This document shows positions 1 through 9,021 of a stretch of 32,534 nt of DNA, in pieces (position 1 is the stretch's first letter; each line of letters begins with the position of its first letter). Location of the stretch: NCBI GenBank assembly GCA_004525685.1, contig SPBW01000004.1, positions 1 through 32,534 of the forward strand, written 5' to 3'. The notes below the pieces were generated by a model. That model did no database searches. It had not been told where the DNA came from and saw nothing but the letters and a program-made list of their open reading frames with translations. The DNA comes from Candidatus Atribacteria bacterium (GTDB lineage: Bacteria > Bipolaricaulota > Bipolaricaulia > UBA7950 > UBA9294). Both the position numbers and the translations under genes were made by a program.

Positions 1-906
1 CCACAGATGCTGCGGATAAATGCCATGCTGGACGAGGGACTGGATGTTGCGTTTCACCTGAGCAAGATCTTGGCGGTGTGTCACGCCCATCCATTTGGCC
101 GCCGTCGGGAGCACGCGAACCCGAGCTTTCCCCTCTGAAACGAGCCTAGACACCGCAGCAGGAAGGAAGAATTCATCTTGACACACATCCGTATTAGAGG
201 ATTGCAGGAAGTCCATGAATTGACCAGCCAGGTCACGCATGAAGCTCCTTGAGAATGCCCACATGTTCATCGACACGACGGCATCTCCCGGAAGCAGATG
301 AGATTCGTTGCCATCACACCAGTAGATCGAAGATCCCTCACCGTGACTGATCTTCGTTCGCTCATCAATCATTGCGAGATACCCTCTCTCATCCAGGACA
401 CACACACCTCGAGACACCGAGCCATGCTTGGTAAGGGTCGTTCGAAGACTGAACCCGACTAGTGCGTGTTCTTCGCCGGAATGCGTCGGCCGCTTGAGAA
501 AACTCGCAACGCTCCCATAGGATTCCCGGCCGTAGAAGTCGTCTGCGTTGATCACTACAAACGATCCATCCACAACATCGCGTGCGCTTAACAGCGCATG
601 CCCCGTGCCCCATGGCTTGGTACGGGCCAATGGCACCTCCATCCCGGATGGCAGGTCTGCCAGTTCTTGATAGGCGAAACTGACTTTGCAGTGGCCTTCC
701 ATCTTGCCGCTCAGCATCTCCCGAAATACACTCTCTTGACTTCTTTGGATGACGAAGACAACCTGATGGATACCCACAGAGATTGCATCGAAGACCGAGT
801 ATTCGACCAGCAGCTCGCCGTGAGGGCCGACTGGCTCGATTTGCTTGAGCCCGCCGTATCGGCTCCCCATGCCTGCTGCCAAGACGACAAGGGTTACCTC
901 ACCCAT
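1..906 (-). CDS. Sugar-nucleotide/NTP transferase-like protein, 3'-truncated by the window edge
   Basis: Reverse strand from ATG at 906 reads MGEVTLVVLAAGMGSRYGGLKQIEPVGPHGELLVEYSVFDAI..., a classic nucleotidyltransferase GxGxRxGGxKQ start, and continues openly to position 1. Not in the ORF track because it has no stop inside the window. SD-like GTGGGGG upstream. Confidence 0.85.
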   Translation of the reverse strand, partial: MGEVTLVVLAAGMGSRYGGLKQIEPVGPHGELLVEYSVFDAISVGIHQVVFVIQRSQESVFREMLSGKMEGHCKVSFAYQELADLPSGMEVPLARTKPWGTGHALLSARDVVDGSFVVINADDFYGRESYGSVASFLKRPTHSGEEHALVGFSLRTTLTKHGSVSRGVCVLDERGYLAMIDERTKISHGEGSSIYWCDGNESHLLPGDAVVSMNMWAFSRSFMRDLAGQFMDFLQSSNTDVCQDEFFLPAAVSRLVSEGKARVRVLPTAAKWMGVTHRQDLAQVKRNIQSLVQHGIYPQHLW

Positions 907-945
907 TGTTCCCCCACATGGCTACGTCTCTTCTCCAATCGCGTT

Positions 946-3924
946 TCATTCGCTCAGCTTCTTACGGAGTTCACGTAGCCTGTCCGCCATGGAGTGAAGC
1001 GCCGGATGCTCTGGCTGAAGCATAGAGGCCTCCCGATACCATCGTTCAGCAGCGCCTATGCTTCGCTCATCAAGCGCAACGTCCATTAGCGCCAATGCGC
1101 ATTCAGCTTGAATGTGACTCCACTTCCTGTGCCCGAGAAACGAAAACGCCTCTTCCAACAGTTCTCTAGCAGACGCACAATTGCCCAGCTGCCTGCAGGT
1201 ATAGGCCAACTCAAGCAGGTTTTGCCCAATTCGAAGGCGATCTCCAATCTCACGACTCAGCTGGAGAGCTCTTTCAGCCAACTCTTCGCTTCTCTTGAGC
1301 TCTCCCAGTTTACGTGTCACGCGTGCCTGGCCGGAGATGGCATCAACAACTCCCGCGACATCGTTGGCAACCGCTTCCCCCAAACGTTGGCTCTCTTCGT
1401 ACCGAGCCAATGCCAATTCAAGATTCTCATAGGCCTCTGCTACGCGGGCCAATGAGAAGAGTATCAATCCTTCCCCCCATCGATCTCCAATCTCTCGGTG
1501 AAGACGCAGGCTCTGATGCGCCAGCGACTCTCCGTATGCCTCATCCCGGCGGCTTTCCAGGACAGACCACGCACCCGTAGCCAGTCCCTCTCCTCTCATG
1601 TCCTGATGTTCTCTGTAGAAGGCAGCGCTTTCTTGTGCCCGGCGCAGATCGCTTTCCAGATCTTCACCAGCAAGAGCATAGGCGCATACCACGTTGGCCA
1701 GGGCATGGAGTCGGCTGGTGAGATCTTCGGCAGTGAGCAGGCTCAAGCCGTCTCTCATCCGATCCATCGCTCGATCTGGCCAGACAGACGACATGAACCA
1801 CCCTGACGTGATTCGCAAGAACGCGTAGACTATGGGGTCTCGATCTTCATGTTTCGCATAGGCATTGGCCGCACTGAGGAAAATCCTCTCCGCCTCTTCG
1901 TACTGCGTGCGCATGTCGTAGTAGAAGAACAACCCCTCACAGCTCGCATTCAGGAGAACTGCGTTGCCGATCTCTGCGGCATGTTGGAACGCAGATCGGA
2001 TGTTCCCTATGTCCTGTCCGATCCGCTCCAGGGTTGCATATTGATTGGGCCCGATCAGTTCTTGGAGCCAATTCCCCACGGCATGCAGATAGTGTTCGGC
2101 GTGTCGGATGTGCACGCGTTCGACCTCGCTCTGCAGCGCGCCCAGCTTTCCAGAAGCAAATTGGCGAAGCAGTTCGTGGATCTCGTATCGATCGGGCCCA
2201 ATTCGCTTGAGAAGGCAGCGATTAGCCAGAAGGGCCAGATGGCTCGGCGAGGTTTCAGTCACATATTCGGCGGCTTCGATGGTGAACGAGCTACGGAAAG
2301 TCGATAGCTTACGAAGCGCAACTTGCGCCCCTTCTGTAAGCATGTTCCATGCCTGTTCGAACACGACAACAAAAGCGCGATGCTTGAGCGCAACATCCTC
2401 CAGCGTATGCGTAAGGAAGCTGAGGTTGTTCGAGATACGATTGGCGATCTCATCCCACGTCAGTACAGATCGCCACCCAGCCGCCATCTCAAGGCCCAAT
2501 GGAGAACCTTCAAGCAATCTTGCCAATCGAGCCATGCCTGCCAACTCCACCTCGTCTCGTCCGGGAGGACTGCCGTGTCGCTGTGCAGAGATGCGAAGCA
2601 GGCGGATTGCTGCATAGTCAGACAACTGCTCTGGAGCAGTATCGGCATCAGGGTACTTCAATCCGTGCAGTGTTATCGCTGTTTCACAGGCAACACCGAG
2701 TGCGATGCGAGAGGTTAGCAGCAGTTGAACGCCAGGTGCTGTCTCAAGCGCAGGCAACAGGGCAGCCACTTGGGGCAGCACGCGCTCGACACCGTCCAGG
2801 ATCAGCAGAAGATTCCGAATACGCAGAAACTCTGCCAGCTGTCGGACAAGCCCCAGCTCGCTTTCTCGGCTGAGGGATACCCCCAAGGCATGGGCCACTG
2901 TGGATGCGACCACATCGTCTCCTCGGATGGCATCGAGGGAGACCATGTACGCGCCTAGTTCATACTGGTCTTCAATTCGGCGCCCCACATGAAGAGCTAG
3001 ACTTGTCTTTCCTGATCCACCCAAGCCGACGATGTTCACAACACGAACCGACTCTTCAAGCAACAGGGCCTCAATCTGCGCAGCGATCTCTTGTCGCCCG
3101 ATGAACGGTACCAGAGCATGCGGAAGACGATGGGGGCGTGCCATGGATTTGGAGGACCTCTTCTCGCTTTGCGTGGCTCGGATCTGTTCTGCCAGCCCGG
3201 ATGTAGACTCCTCTGGCGACAACCCCAATTCAGCTTGCAGCACATGAGAGCACTCTTCGAACACCCTCAATGCGTCACTGCGTTTGCCTTGTGCAGACAT
3301 CGCTTGCATGAGCCTGCGATACCCCAGTTCGTTGAGAGGATCGGCTTGAATCCATTTCCGCGCATATCGGGCACTTGCGGGCCATTCCTCGATAGAGAAG
3401 TAGTACTCGATGATTCGATCCAGCGTCTCCGTCAATTCGCGCTTCAATGCCTCGCCTTCAGCAAACTGCCAATCATCAAACTGACCGGAGTTGGCCACAG
3501 CGAATCCTTGCATGAATGGTCCTTGCCACAGGCGCACGGCTTCCCTAAGGCGCGGCTCGCAAATAGAACAGACAGCCGTCAAGCCATGTTCGTTGGCATG
3601 GCAGTGGCTCGTAAGGTCACGAAACTGGTTGACATCCACCTCAAGCCGCCCCGTGTTGCGCAGTTGAACTGCGCTTCGGTCGCTTGCGATGGCATCAGAA
3701 AGCGGTGTTTGCCGAAGAATCCACAACACATTTCGCAAGGCAGAGTATGCTGCAACTGCATCCGATTCCGGCCACAAGAGGGCGGCCAGCGTCTCTCGAT
3801 GGTGTCGACTACGCGTCACGGCGAGATACGACAACAGAGCCATCGCTTTGCGTCGGCTCAATGGCGTCATCTCTCCATTCTCATACAGCACTGGCGCGCC
3901 GAAGAGCTGCAGGCTCAGCTTCAT
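946..3924 (-). CDS. BTAD/SARP-family transcriptional regulator with NB-ARC-like ATPase and TPR repeats (paralog 1)
   Basis: N-terminal LSRRKAMALLSYLAVT...LLWPES winged-helix/BTAD region, Walker A GLGGSGKTS, Walker B LLLILDGVE, TPR-like C-terminus. Start set at internal ATG (MKLSLQLFGAPVLYENG), matching the paralog's MTSHLQLFGTPVLHWNG, rather than the upstream GTG of the ORF track. Confidence 0.88.
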   Translation of the reverse strand: MKLSLQLFGAPVLYENGEMTPLSRRKAMALLSYLAVTRSRHHRETLAALLWPESDAVAAYSALRNVLWILRQTPLSDAIASDRSAVQLRNTGRLEVDVNQFRDLTSHCHANEHGLTAVCSICEPRLREAVRLWQGPFMQGFAVANSGQFDDWQFAEGEALKRELTETLDRIIEYYFSIEEWPASARYARKWIQADPLNELGYRRLMQAMSAQGKRSDALRVFEECSHVLQAELGLSPEESTSGLAEQIRATQSEKRSSKSMARPHRLPHALVPFIGRQEIAAQIEALLLEESVRVVNIVGLGGSGKTSLALHVGRRIEDQYELGAYMVSLDAIRGDDVVASTVAHALGVSLSRESELGLVRQLAEFLRIRNLLLILDGVERVLPQVAALLPALETAPGVQLLLTSRIALGVACETAITLHGLKYPDADTAPEQLSDYAAIRLLRISAQRHGSPPGRDEVELAGMARLARLLEGSPLGLEMAAGWRSVLTWDEIANRISNNLSFLTHTLEDVALKHRAFVVVFEQAWNMLTEGAQVALRKLSTFRSSFTIEAAEYVTETSPSHLALLANRCLLKRIGPDRYEIHELLRQFASGKLGALQSEVERVHIRHAEHYLHAVGNWLQELIGPNQYATLERIGQDIGNIRSAFQHAAEIGNAVLLNASCEGLFFYYDMRTQYEEAERIFLSAANAYAKHEDRDPIVYAFLRITSGWFMSSVWPDRAMDRMRDGLSLLTAEDLTSRLHALANVVCAYALAGEDLESDLRRAQESAAFYREHQDMRGEGLATGAWSVLESRRDEAYGESLAHQSLRLHREIGDRWGEGLILFSLARVAEAYENLELALARYEESQRLGEAVANDVAGVVDAISGQARVTRKLGELKRSEELAERALQLSREIGDRLRIGQNLLELAYTCRQLGNCASARELLEEAFSFLGHRKWSHIQAECALALMDVALDERSIGAAERWYREASMLQPEHPALHSMADRLRELRKKLSE

Positions 3925-3941
3925 GAGGCATCCGCTTTCAT
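3921..3941 (-). other. Putative leaderless mini-ORF MKADAS* overlapping the regulator start (TCATGA)
   Basis: ATG AAA GCG GAT GCC TCA TGA; ATG lies 6 nt after the TACAAT -10 box; stop TGA overlaps the ATG at 3924. Confidence 0.4.
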
Positions 3942-3947
3942 ACACAT

Positions 3948-3953
3948 ATTGTA
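3948..3953 (-). promoter_or_regulatory. Putative -10 box TACAAT for BTAD regulator 1
   Basis: TACAAT 6 nt upstream of ATG at 3941; weak -35. Confidence 0.45.
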
Positions 3954-4090
3954 CCCTCACTCAACAGCTTGCCGAAGAGGTCCATCATGTCGAACTCGGT
4001 TGCCTCAGCCATGACCCAACTGGCCGCACTGCAGAGAAAGTTGCTAGGCGACAATTGCTACAGCGACGTACTTGTGTAGCCGACGCGAGT

Positions 4091-4118
4091 GTGATGTTCA
4101 TCACGTTTCGCGCGAAAC
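4091..4118. repeat. Two abutting inverted repeats: GTGATG-TT-CATCAC and GTTTCGCGCGAAAC
   Basis: 4091-4104 is GTGATGttCATCAC; 4105-4118 is a perfect 14-bp palindrome; both lie in the intergenic region upstream of BTAD regulator 1. Confidence 0.7.
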
Positions 4119-4151
4119 CAGATGAAAGTTAGAGCTTAAGGGTGATATGCA

Positions 4152-4958
4152 TTACATGGCTTGGCATTGGGGGCAGATATAGCTGGTGGTACTGCCTGTC
4201 TTCTGTTTCTCGATCAAAGCATGACATACGGGACACGACTTACCTTCTCGATAGCCAACCAGCAGATCCTGTGCGCCGAAGCCGCCTCTCGCGCCGAGAA
4301 GGTTCAGTTCATAGTTGGCTGCGCCCTTGGCAATACTGCGCCTGAATTCATCCTGAATGGATTGGTGGAGAAGATCGATGTCTTGATCCTGTAGCGTCGA
4401 AATGCTGCGCAGAGGATGCAGACCAGCGCGAAACAGAATGTCGTGGATATACGCATTGCCAATCCCCGCGATCTTCGATTGATCAAGCAAGAACGACTTG
4501 ATGCGTCCGCGGCGCCCAGCCAATAGGGCATGAAACTCGTCGACCGTCACATCCATGGCATTCGGCCCCAGCTTGGCTGTCATCGTATGGTTGGCGAGCC
4601 CTCCCGGCTCGACGTAATGCACATTACCGAACCACCAGAAATTGATCGCCAACGTCAACCCATCCTCGAAGTCAAAGCGAATGCGCCATTTCTCAGGCAG
4701 AGCATGTCGCTCGACCAGCAGCAATTCGCCTCCCATTCCCAGATTGATCAGCAAGTGCCCTTGAGATGTGTCCGTCACCAGCCACTTGCCTTGCTGATGG
4801 GTGTCGTCAATCCGTGATCCAAGCAATCCGGCTTCGAATGCCTCGACCGACACATTGAGACATTGAGGCTGCTTCACTTCGATGGACGTAATCACGCGTT
4901 CCCTGAGAGACTCATTCATTTCACGGGCGCGGCAAAAGATTTCTGGAAGCTCAGGCAT
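4152..4958 (-). CDS. Formamidopyrimidine-DNA glycosylase / endonuclease VIII family protein
   Basis: Starts MPELPE (N-terminal Pro nucleophile and Glu), H2TH-like IKSFLLDQSKIAGIGNAYIHDILFRAGLHP, C-terminal zinc finger CPVCHALIEKQKTGSTTSYICPQC. Start trimmed to ATG 4958 (GAGGAACACATG). Confidence 0.92.
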   Translation of the reverse strand: MPELPEIFCRAREMNESLRERVITSIEVKQPQCLNVSVEAFEAGLLGSRIDDTHQQGKWLVTDTSQGHLLINLGMGGELLLVERHALPEKWRIRFDFEDGLTLAINFWWFGNVHYVEPGGLANHTMTAKLGPNAMDVTVDEFHALLAGRRGRIKSFLLDQSKIAGIGNAYIHDILFRAGLHPLRSISTLQDQDIDLLHQSIQDEFRRSIAKGAANYELNLLGARGGFGAQDLLVGYREGKSCPVCHALIEKQKTGSTTSYICPQCQAM

Positions 4959-5077
4959 GTGTTCCTCAGTAGGTGGTAGATGGACACATCCTAGCAGGAA
5001 CCTAAAGGACGTGCATAGAACTGATTCCATTGATGTTCTGCGTGCGCCATCCACATCGGTTCCGCATGCTTCGCAAG

Positions 5078-8041
5078 CTAAGCTTGGCTCTTCATCTGCT
5101 CAAGCCTAGCGGATAACTGGGTAATGGATGGATCATTTGGCTTAAGGACGGATGCCTCGCGAAGCCACCTTTCTGCTGAAATCTCATCGGATTCATCGAG
5201 TGCCAGTTCTAGCAATTGCACTGCGCAGGCAGCCTGTAAGCTACTCCATCGCTGATGATTCAGCAGACGAAATGCCTCTTCTAGATTGTCTTCCGCGCAA
5301 GCAGATTCTCCGATCGATCGAGTGGCACGGGCAAGCTCAAGCAACGCTCGTCCAATCTGGAAGCCATAACCTGTCTTCCGCCCAAGGCGAAGCGCCTCTT
5401 CTGCCAGCTGCCTACTTGTCTCCCCATGCCCGAGACGAAGTTCCACCCGTGCTTGGCCGAGAATCGTACTAATCACACCGAATCCATCTCTCGTGAAGGG
5501 CTCAGTCAGCCTTTGTGCATCTTGATATCGAGCCAATGAGAGCTTCAGGTTTCCCTGTAGCTCAGCCGCCCGCGCAAGGAGGAAAAGTGCGATACTCTCG
5601 CCCCACTGATCCTTCAGGCCACGGTGCAGGCGAAGGCTCTCTTGCGCCAACTGCTCAACCCTCATGCTGTCATGGAATGTCTCGACAGTTGCCCAGGTCC
5701 CCAAGGCTGAACCCTCTCCCCATAGATCCGCTTGGGCTCGATAGAAGTCAATACTCTGCATAAGCCGCTCGCTATTCTCATCACGCTCCTGTCCAAAGCT
5801 GACGCCCGCATAGAGTATGTTTGCCGTGGCGTGAAGGCGATCATCGAGCTCCATTCCTGAGAGCAGTTTCAGGCCATCACCTTTCAGGCGGTGTGCCGCA
5901 TCAGGGTGATCCCATACAGCGAAGTATCCGGCCGCAATCGTCAAGAACGCATCGATGATTTCCTCCCGATCAGGGCACTGGCGATAGGACTCAAGTGCCC
6001 TCGTGAAGGTCGCTTCTCCCTCAGTGAGGAGCGTTCGCATGTCGTGGTAGCAAAACAACCCTTCGCACAGATCACGCAGCTGTTGTGATGCGCCGTGGCT
6101 GGCCGCATTTTGAAATGCCAGCCTCACATTCTCAATCTCATTTTCCATGCACCTGAACGTTTGATGCTGATCCGGCCCCTTGAGTTTCTCAAACCACTCG
6201 CCTACGGCGCTCGTGTAGTAGTCAAGATGGCGCAACAGCAGTTGCTCGGCTTCCGTTGTCTCCATTCTTGCAGAGGCGAATTGCCGAAGCAACGCATGCA
6301 TTCTGTAGCAGTCCGATCCGATCCGCGTGAGCAGATGGCGATTAACAAGTACCGCAAGGGACGTAGGATCGCTCTTAGTTACCCGCTCTGCTGCTTGAAT
6401 CGTGAATCCACCTCGAAAGACACTCAGCCGTCTTAAGGCAGCTCGTGCATCCGTTGGCAGCAATTTCCACGATTGCTCAAACACAACGGCCATCGTACGG
6501 TGTCTGGGGGCAACATCCTTTCGTCGATGAACAAGGAATTCCAGGCCGTCTGAAATACGATCAGCAATGGCATCCCACGACAAGATCGAACGCCAGCCAG
6601 CGGCCATCTCCAACCCGAGGGGAGACCCTTCCAGTTGCACGGCAAGGCGTGCCATTCCACTCAGCTCTGCGGCATCGGGCGAGCTGTGCGCTCCTTGCCG
6701 TTCAGCGACAAGGTGTAGAAGCCGAACAGCTGCGCAGTCTGCAATGGTCCTTGGATCGGCATCCTCATCTGGCACCTCCAATCCCTGCAATGGAACGATG
6801 ATTTCGCCCGCAATGCCTATCTCAACCCTTGAGGTGGCAAGGATTCTTACTCCGGGTGCGGTCTCCAATGCTTGGGCAAACGCGGAAACTTGCGGAACGA
6901 GTCCCTCAACACCATCCAGAATGAGCAGCACATGCTGGTCCTGGAGCACATCCGCTAGGCGCGCGTCAAGAGTTGGCCTCGTCCCTCCAATCGATGTCAG
7001 ATTGAGCGCCCTGATCACAGCTGAAGCGATTGAGGAGCCGGATGAGCCTGAATCGAGCGGCACGTACGCCGCACCTTCGGCGAAATGCCCCTCAATGTGT
7101 CGCCCCACGTGCAGGGCGAGGCTCGTCTTCCCCACACCTCCGAGCCCTACTAGGCTCACGAATCGTGTTGACTCGTCAAGCAGAAGGACTTCTACTCTTT
7201 GCGCGGGGACGCTCCGTCCGATCAAGGGAATCGCTGCCTGCGGCAGCCGGCTCACTCGCACCCGGCCGCCTATCGACACGGCAACCTGCGTATTGCGAAT
7301 GGCTGAAGCTAGATCGGACGTCGTATCCTCAGGAGTCAACCCCAGTTCCTCTCCAAGGATGCGGCCACACTCATCATAGACCTGCAGGGCCTCACTCCTC
7401 TTCCCTTGCGCAAGAAGCGCCTTCATGAGCGCGCGATACCCAAGTTCATTCAGAGCATCGATCTTGATCCACTGTCGTGCGTACCGGGCCGTCGCGCACC
7501 AATCTTCGATCGACAAGTAATACTCGATCATCCGGCTCAGCGTCTCGGATGCTTCTCGATTCAGAGCCGCTCCTTCTGCCACTTGCCACTCATCGAATTG
7601 GGTAGAATTCGCTGCTGCGTAGCCATGCATGAATGACCCTGTCCTCAAGCACATCGCTTCCGCCAGACGAGGTTCACACTGCGCGCAGACCACATCCATG
7701 CCGTGCGCCGCAGTGGGGCAATCGCGCACAAGATCACGGAAACGATTCACGTCAATCGATAGGGTCTCGTTCTCCAGAAGTGTGACTGTGCTTCGGTCGC
7801 TCTGGATGTGCTCGGCAATCGGCGTCTTGCGCAGCATCCAGAGAAGATTCCGCAAACCTGCATGCGCCGACTCAGACTCAGATTCTGGCCACAAGAGGGT
7901 GGCCAGAGTCTCTCTGTGATGGCAGCGTCTTGTAACTGCGAGATACGACAGCAACGCCATCGCCTTGCGCCGATCAAGTCGGACAGGAGTGCCATTCCAG
8001 TGGAGAACTGGCGTGCCAAATAACTGAAGATGGGACGTCAT
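5078..8041 (-). CDS. BTAD/SARP-family transcriptional regulator with NB-ARC-like ATPase and TPR repeats (paralog 2)
   Basis: Full-length similarity to the 946-3924 product; Walker A GLGGVGKTS, Walker B VLLILDGVE. Confidence 0.9.
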   Translation of the reverse strand: MTSHLQLFGTPVLHWNGTPVRLDRRKAMALLSYLAVTRRCHHRETLATLLWPESESESAHAGLRNLLWMLRKTPIAEHIQSDRSTVTLLENETLSIDVNRFRDLVRDCPTAAHGMDVVCAQCEPRLAEAMCLRTGSFMHGYAAANSTQFDEWQVAEGAALNREASETLSRMIEYYLSIEDWCATARYARQWIKIDALNELGYRALMKALLAQGKRSEALQVYDECGRILGEELGLTPEDTTSDLASAIRNTQVAVSIGGRVRVSRLPQAAIPLIGRSVPAQRVEVLLLDESTRFVSLVGLGGVGKTSLALHVGRHIEGHFAEGAAYVPLDSGSSGSSIASAVIRALNLTSIGGTRPTLDARLADVLQDQHVLLILDGVEGLVPQVSAFAQALETAPGVRILATSRVEIGIAGEIIVPLQGLEVPDEDADPRTIADCAAVRLLHLVAERQGAHSSPDAAELSGMARLAVQLEGSPLGLEMAAGWRSILSWDAIADRISDGLEFLVHRRKDVAPRHRTMAVVFEQSWKLLPTDARAALRRLSVFRGGFTIQAAERVTKSDPTSLAVLVNRHLLTRIGSDCYRMHALLRQFASARMETTEAEQLLLRHLDYYTSAVGEWFEKLKGPDQHQTFRCMENEIENVRLAFQNAASHGASQQLRDLCEGLFCYHDMRTLLTEGEATFTRALESYRQCPDREEIIDAFLTIAAGYFAVWDHPDAAHRLKGDGLKLLSGMELDDRLHATANILYAGVSFGQERDENSERLMQSIDFYRAQADLWGEGSALGTWATVETFHDSMRVEQLAQESLRLHRGLKDQWGESIALFLLARAAELQGNLKLSLARYQDAQRLTEPFTRDGFGVISTILGQARVELRLGHGETSRQLAEEALRLGRKTGYGFQIGRALLELARATRSIGESACAEDNLEEAFRLLNHQRWSSLQAACAVQLLELALDESDEISAERWLREASVLKPNDPSITQLSARLEQMKSQA

Positions 8042-8058
8042 GAAGCAGCCTCTTCCAT
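8038..8058 (-). other. Putative leaderless mini-ORF MEEAAS* overlapping the regulator start (TCATGA)
   Basis: ATG GAA GAG GCT GCT TCA TGA; ATG lies 6 nt after the TAAACT -10 box; same length and same overlap geometry as 3921-3941. Confidence 0.4.
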
Positions 8059-8064
8059 GACGTC

Positions 8065-8070
8065 AGTTTA
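8065..8070 (-). promoter_or_regulatory. Putative -10 box TAAACT for BTAD regulator 2
   Basis: TAAACT 6 nt before ATG at 8058; weak -35. Confidence 0.4.
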
Positions 8071-8253
8071 CAGACACCGCACGCGCAACAGAAGCCGTCA
8101 GTCAGTTTCCAAGGTTAGATCATCGCGCCGAACGCTCTGCCCTTGGGAAACGCGAGTTCATCGCCGCAGGCGCCCAGCTCATCTAGGCTTGGCTCAGCAA
8201 TCACTGGTCGCAGAACTTCTTAAAACACGCTTGACCAACCATCCAATGGCATT

Positions 8254-8862
8254 CTACGGATGGCACAGCGAACCAAGGTCGATGTCCGCCAGCTTGACTG
8301 CTCGAACATTCTCCATTGACACCCAATGAGCTTGCGCCTCAATGGCTGCCGAACGATTGGCTTGGTAATCGCCATGTCCATCCTTGATGACCACGATGCT
8401 GTAACCCAGCTCGGCCCCGCGGAGCACCGCCGTATTCACGCAACATGTCGAATACAAGCCGCAAATGAGCAACTGCGTGATGCCCTCTTCTTGAAGCAGA
8501 TCGTGCAACGCAGGATCAGCAAACACGTCAGGGTCCGTCCGAGCAATGACTGTGTCAGACCCCGCCGGAGCTATCGATTCACAGAAGTGGAAATGATCCG
8601 CGTTCGTTTGAAGGTCACCGTTGACGAACTTCGCATAGATCATGGGAAGTCCCGCATCCCGCACAAGATCAACAACGCTCTCGACGCGCTCCAGGATCGG
8701 CTGACCATACACAGTCTGTAGCCGACTTCCTCCGAAAGCCAGTAGATTCGCCTGCATGTCAATGACAAGCAGCGCCGTCCTACAAGTTGGCGCCGCATTC
8801 GCCGTTGAAGCCAACACCATCACGACAAGAAGCCCGACTGCCCAGATGCCACTACGTCTCAT
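8254..8862 (-). CDS. Exported isochorismatase-family cysteine hydrolase
   Basis: Signal peptide MRRSGIWAVGLLVVMVLASTANAA; CRTALLVIDMQ; LLICGLYSTCCVNTAV nucleophile region; SD GGAGGGG. Confidence 0.85.
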   Translation of the reverse strand: MRRSGIWAVGLLVVMVLASTANAAPTCRTALLVIDMQANLLAFGGSRLQTVYGQPILERVESVVDLVRDAGLPMIYAKFVNGDLQTNADHFHFCESIAPAGSDTVIARTDPDVFADPALHDLLQEEGITQLLICGLYSTCCVNTAVLRGAELGYSIVVIKDGHGDYQANRSAAIEAQAHWVSMENVRAVKLADIDLGSLCHP

Positions 8863-9021
8863 GTCCCCTCCGTTCGTTCAATGAGTAGGTGCCCGAGGTT
8901 CGACTGATCCTGTCCCAAGCCACCGGGCATGGCCGCTTGCCCGGCCAGGGTCTAGTGCTTTGCAGGGTCTCGTCTCGCTATCCTCTACGCTGCAACGTTC
9001 ACTTCTTCTCAGCCCCGCTAG

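Noticed and set aside
3925-3960. GTG start for BTAD regulator 1 in the ORF track
   Set aside because: It would place the start upstream of the predicted -10/TSS, and the paralog aligns from the internal ATG at 3924.
3091-4014. 307-aa plus-strand ORF antisense to BTAD regulator 1
   Set aside because: Antisense shadow of a strongly supported coding frame; no recognisable motif and no RBS.
6567-7379. 270-aa plus-strand ORF antisense to BTAD regulator 2, Ser/Arg/Pro-rich
   Set aside because: Low-complexity antisense frame over a conserved NB-ARC region.
8923-8944. GC-rich hairpin CCGGGCA-N8-TGCCCGG between the isochorismatase-like genes
   Set aside because: No U-tract on either strand; insufficient evidence for a terminator, noted only as a possible stem.
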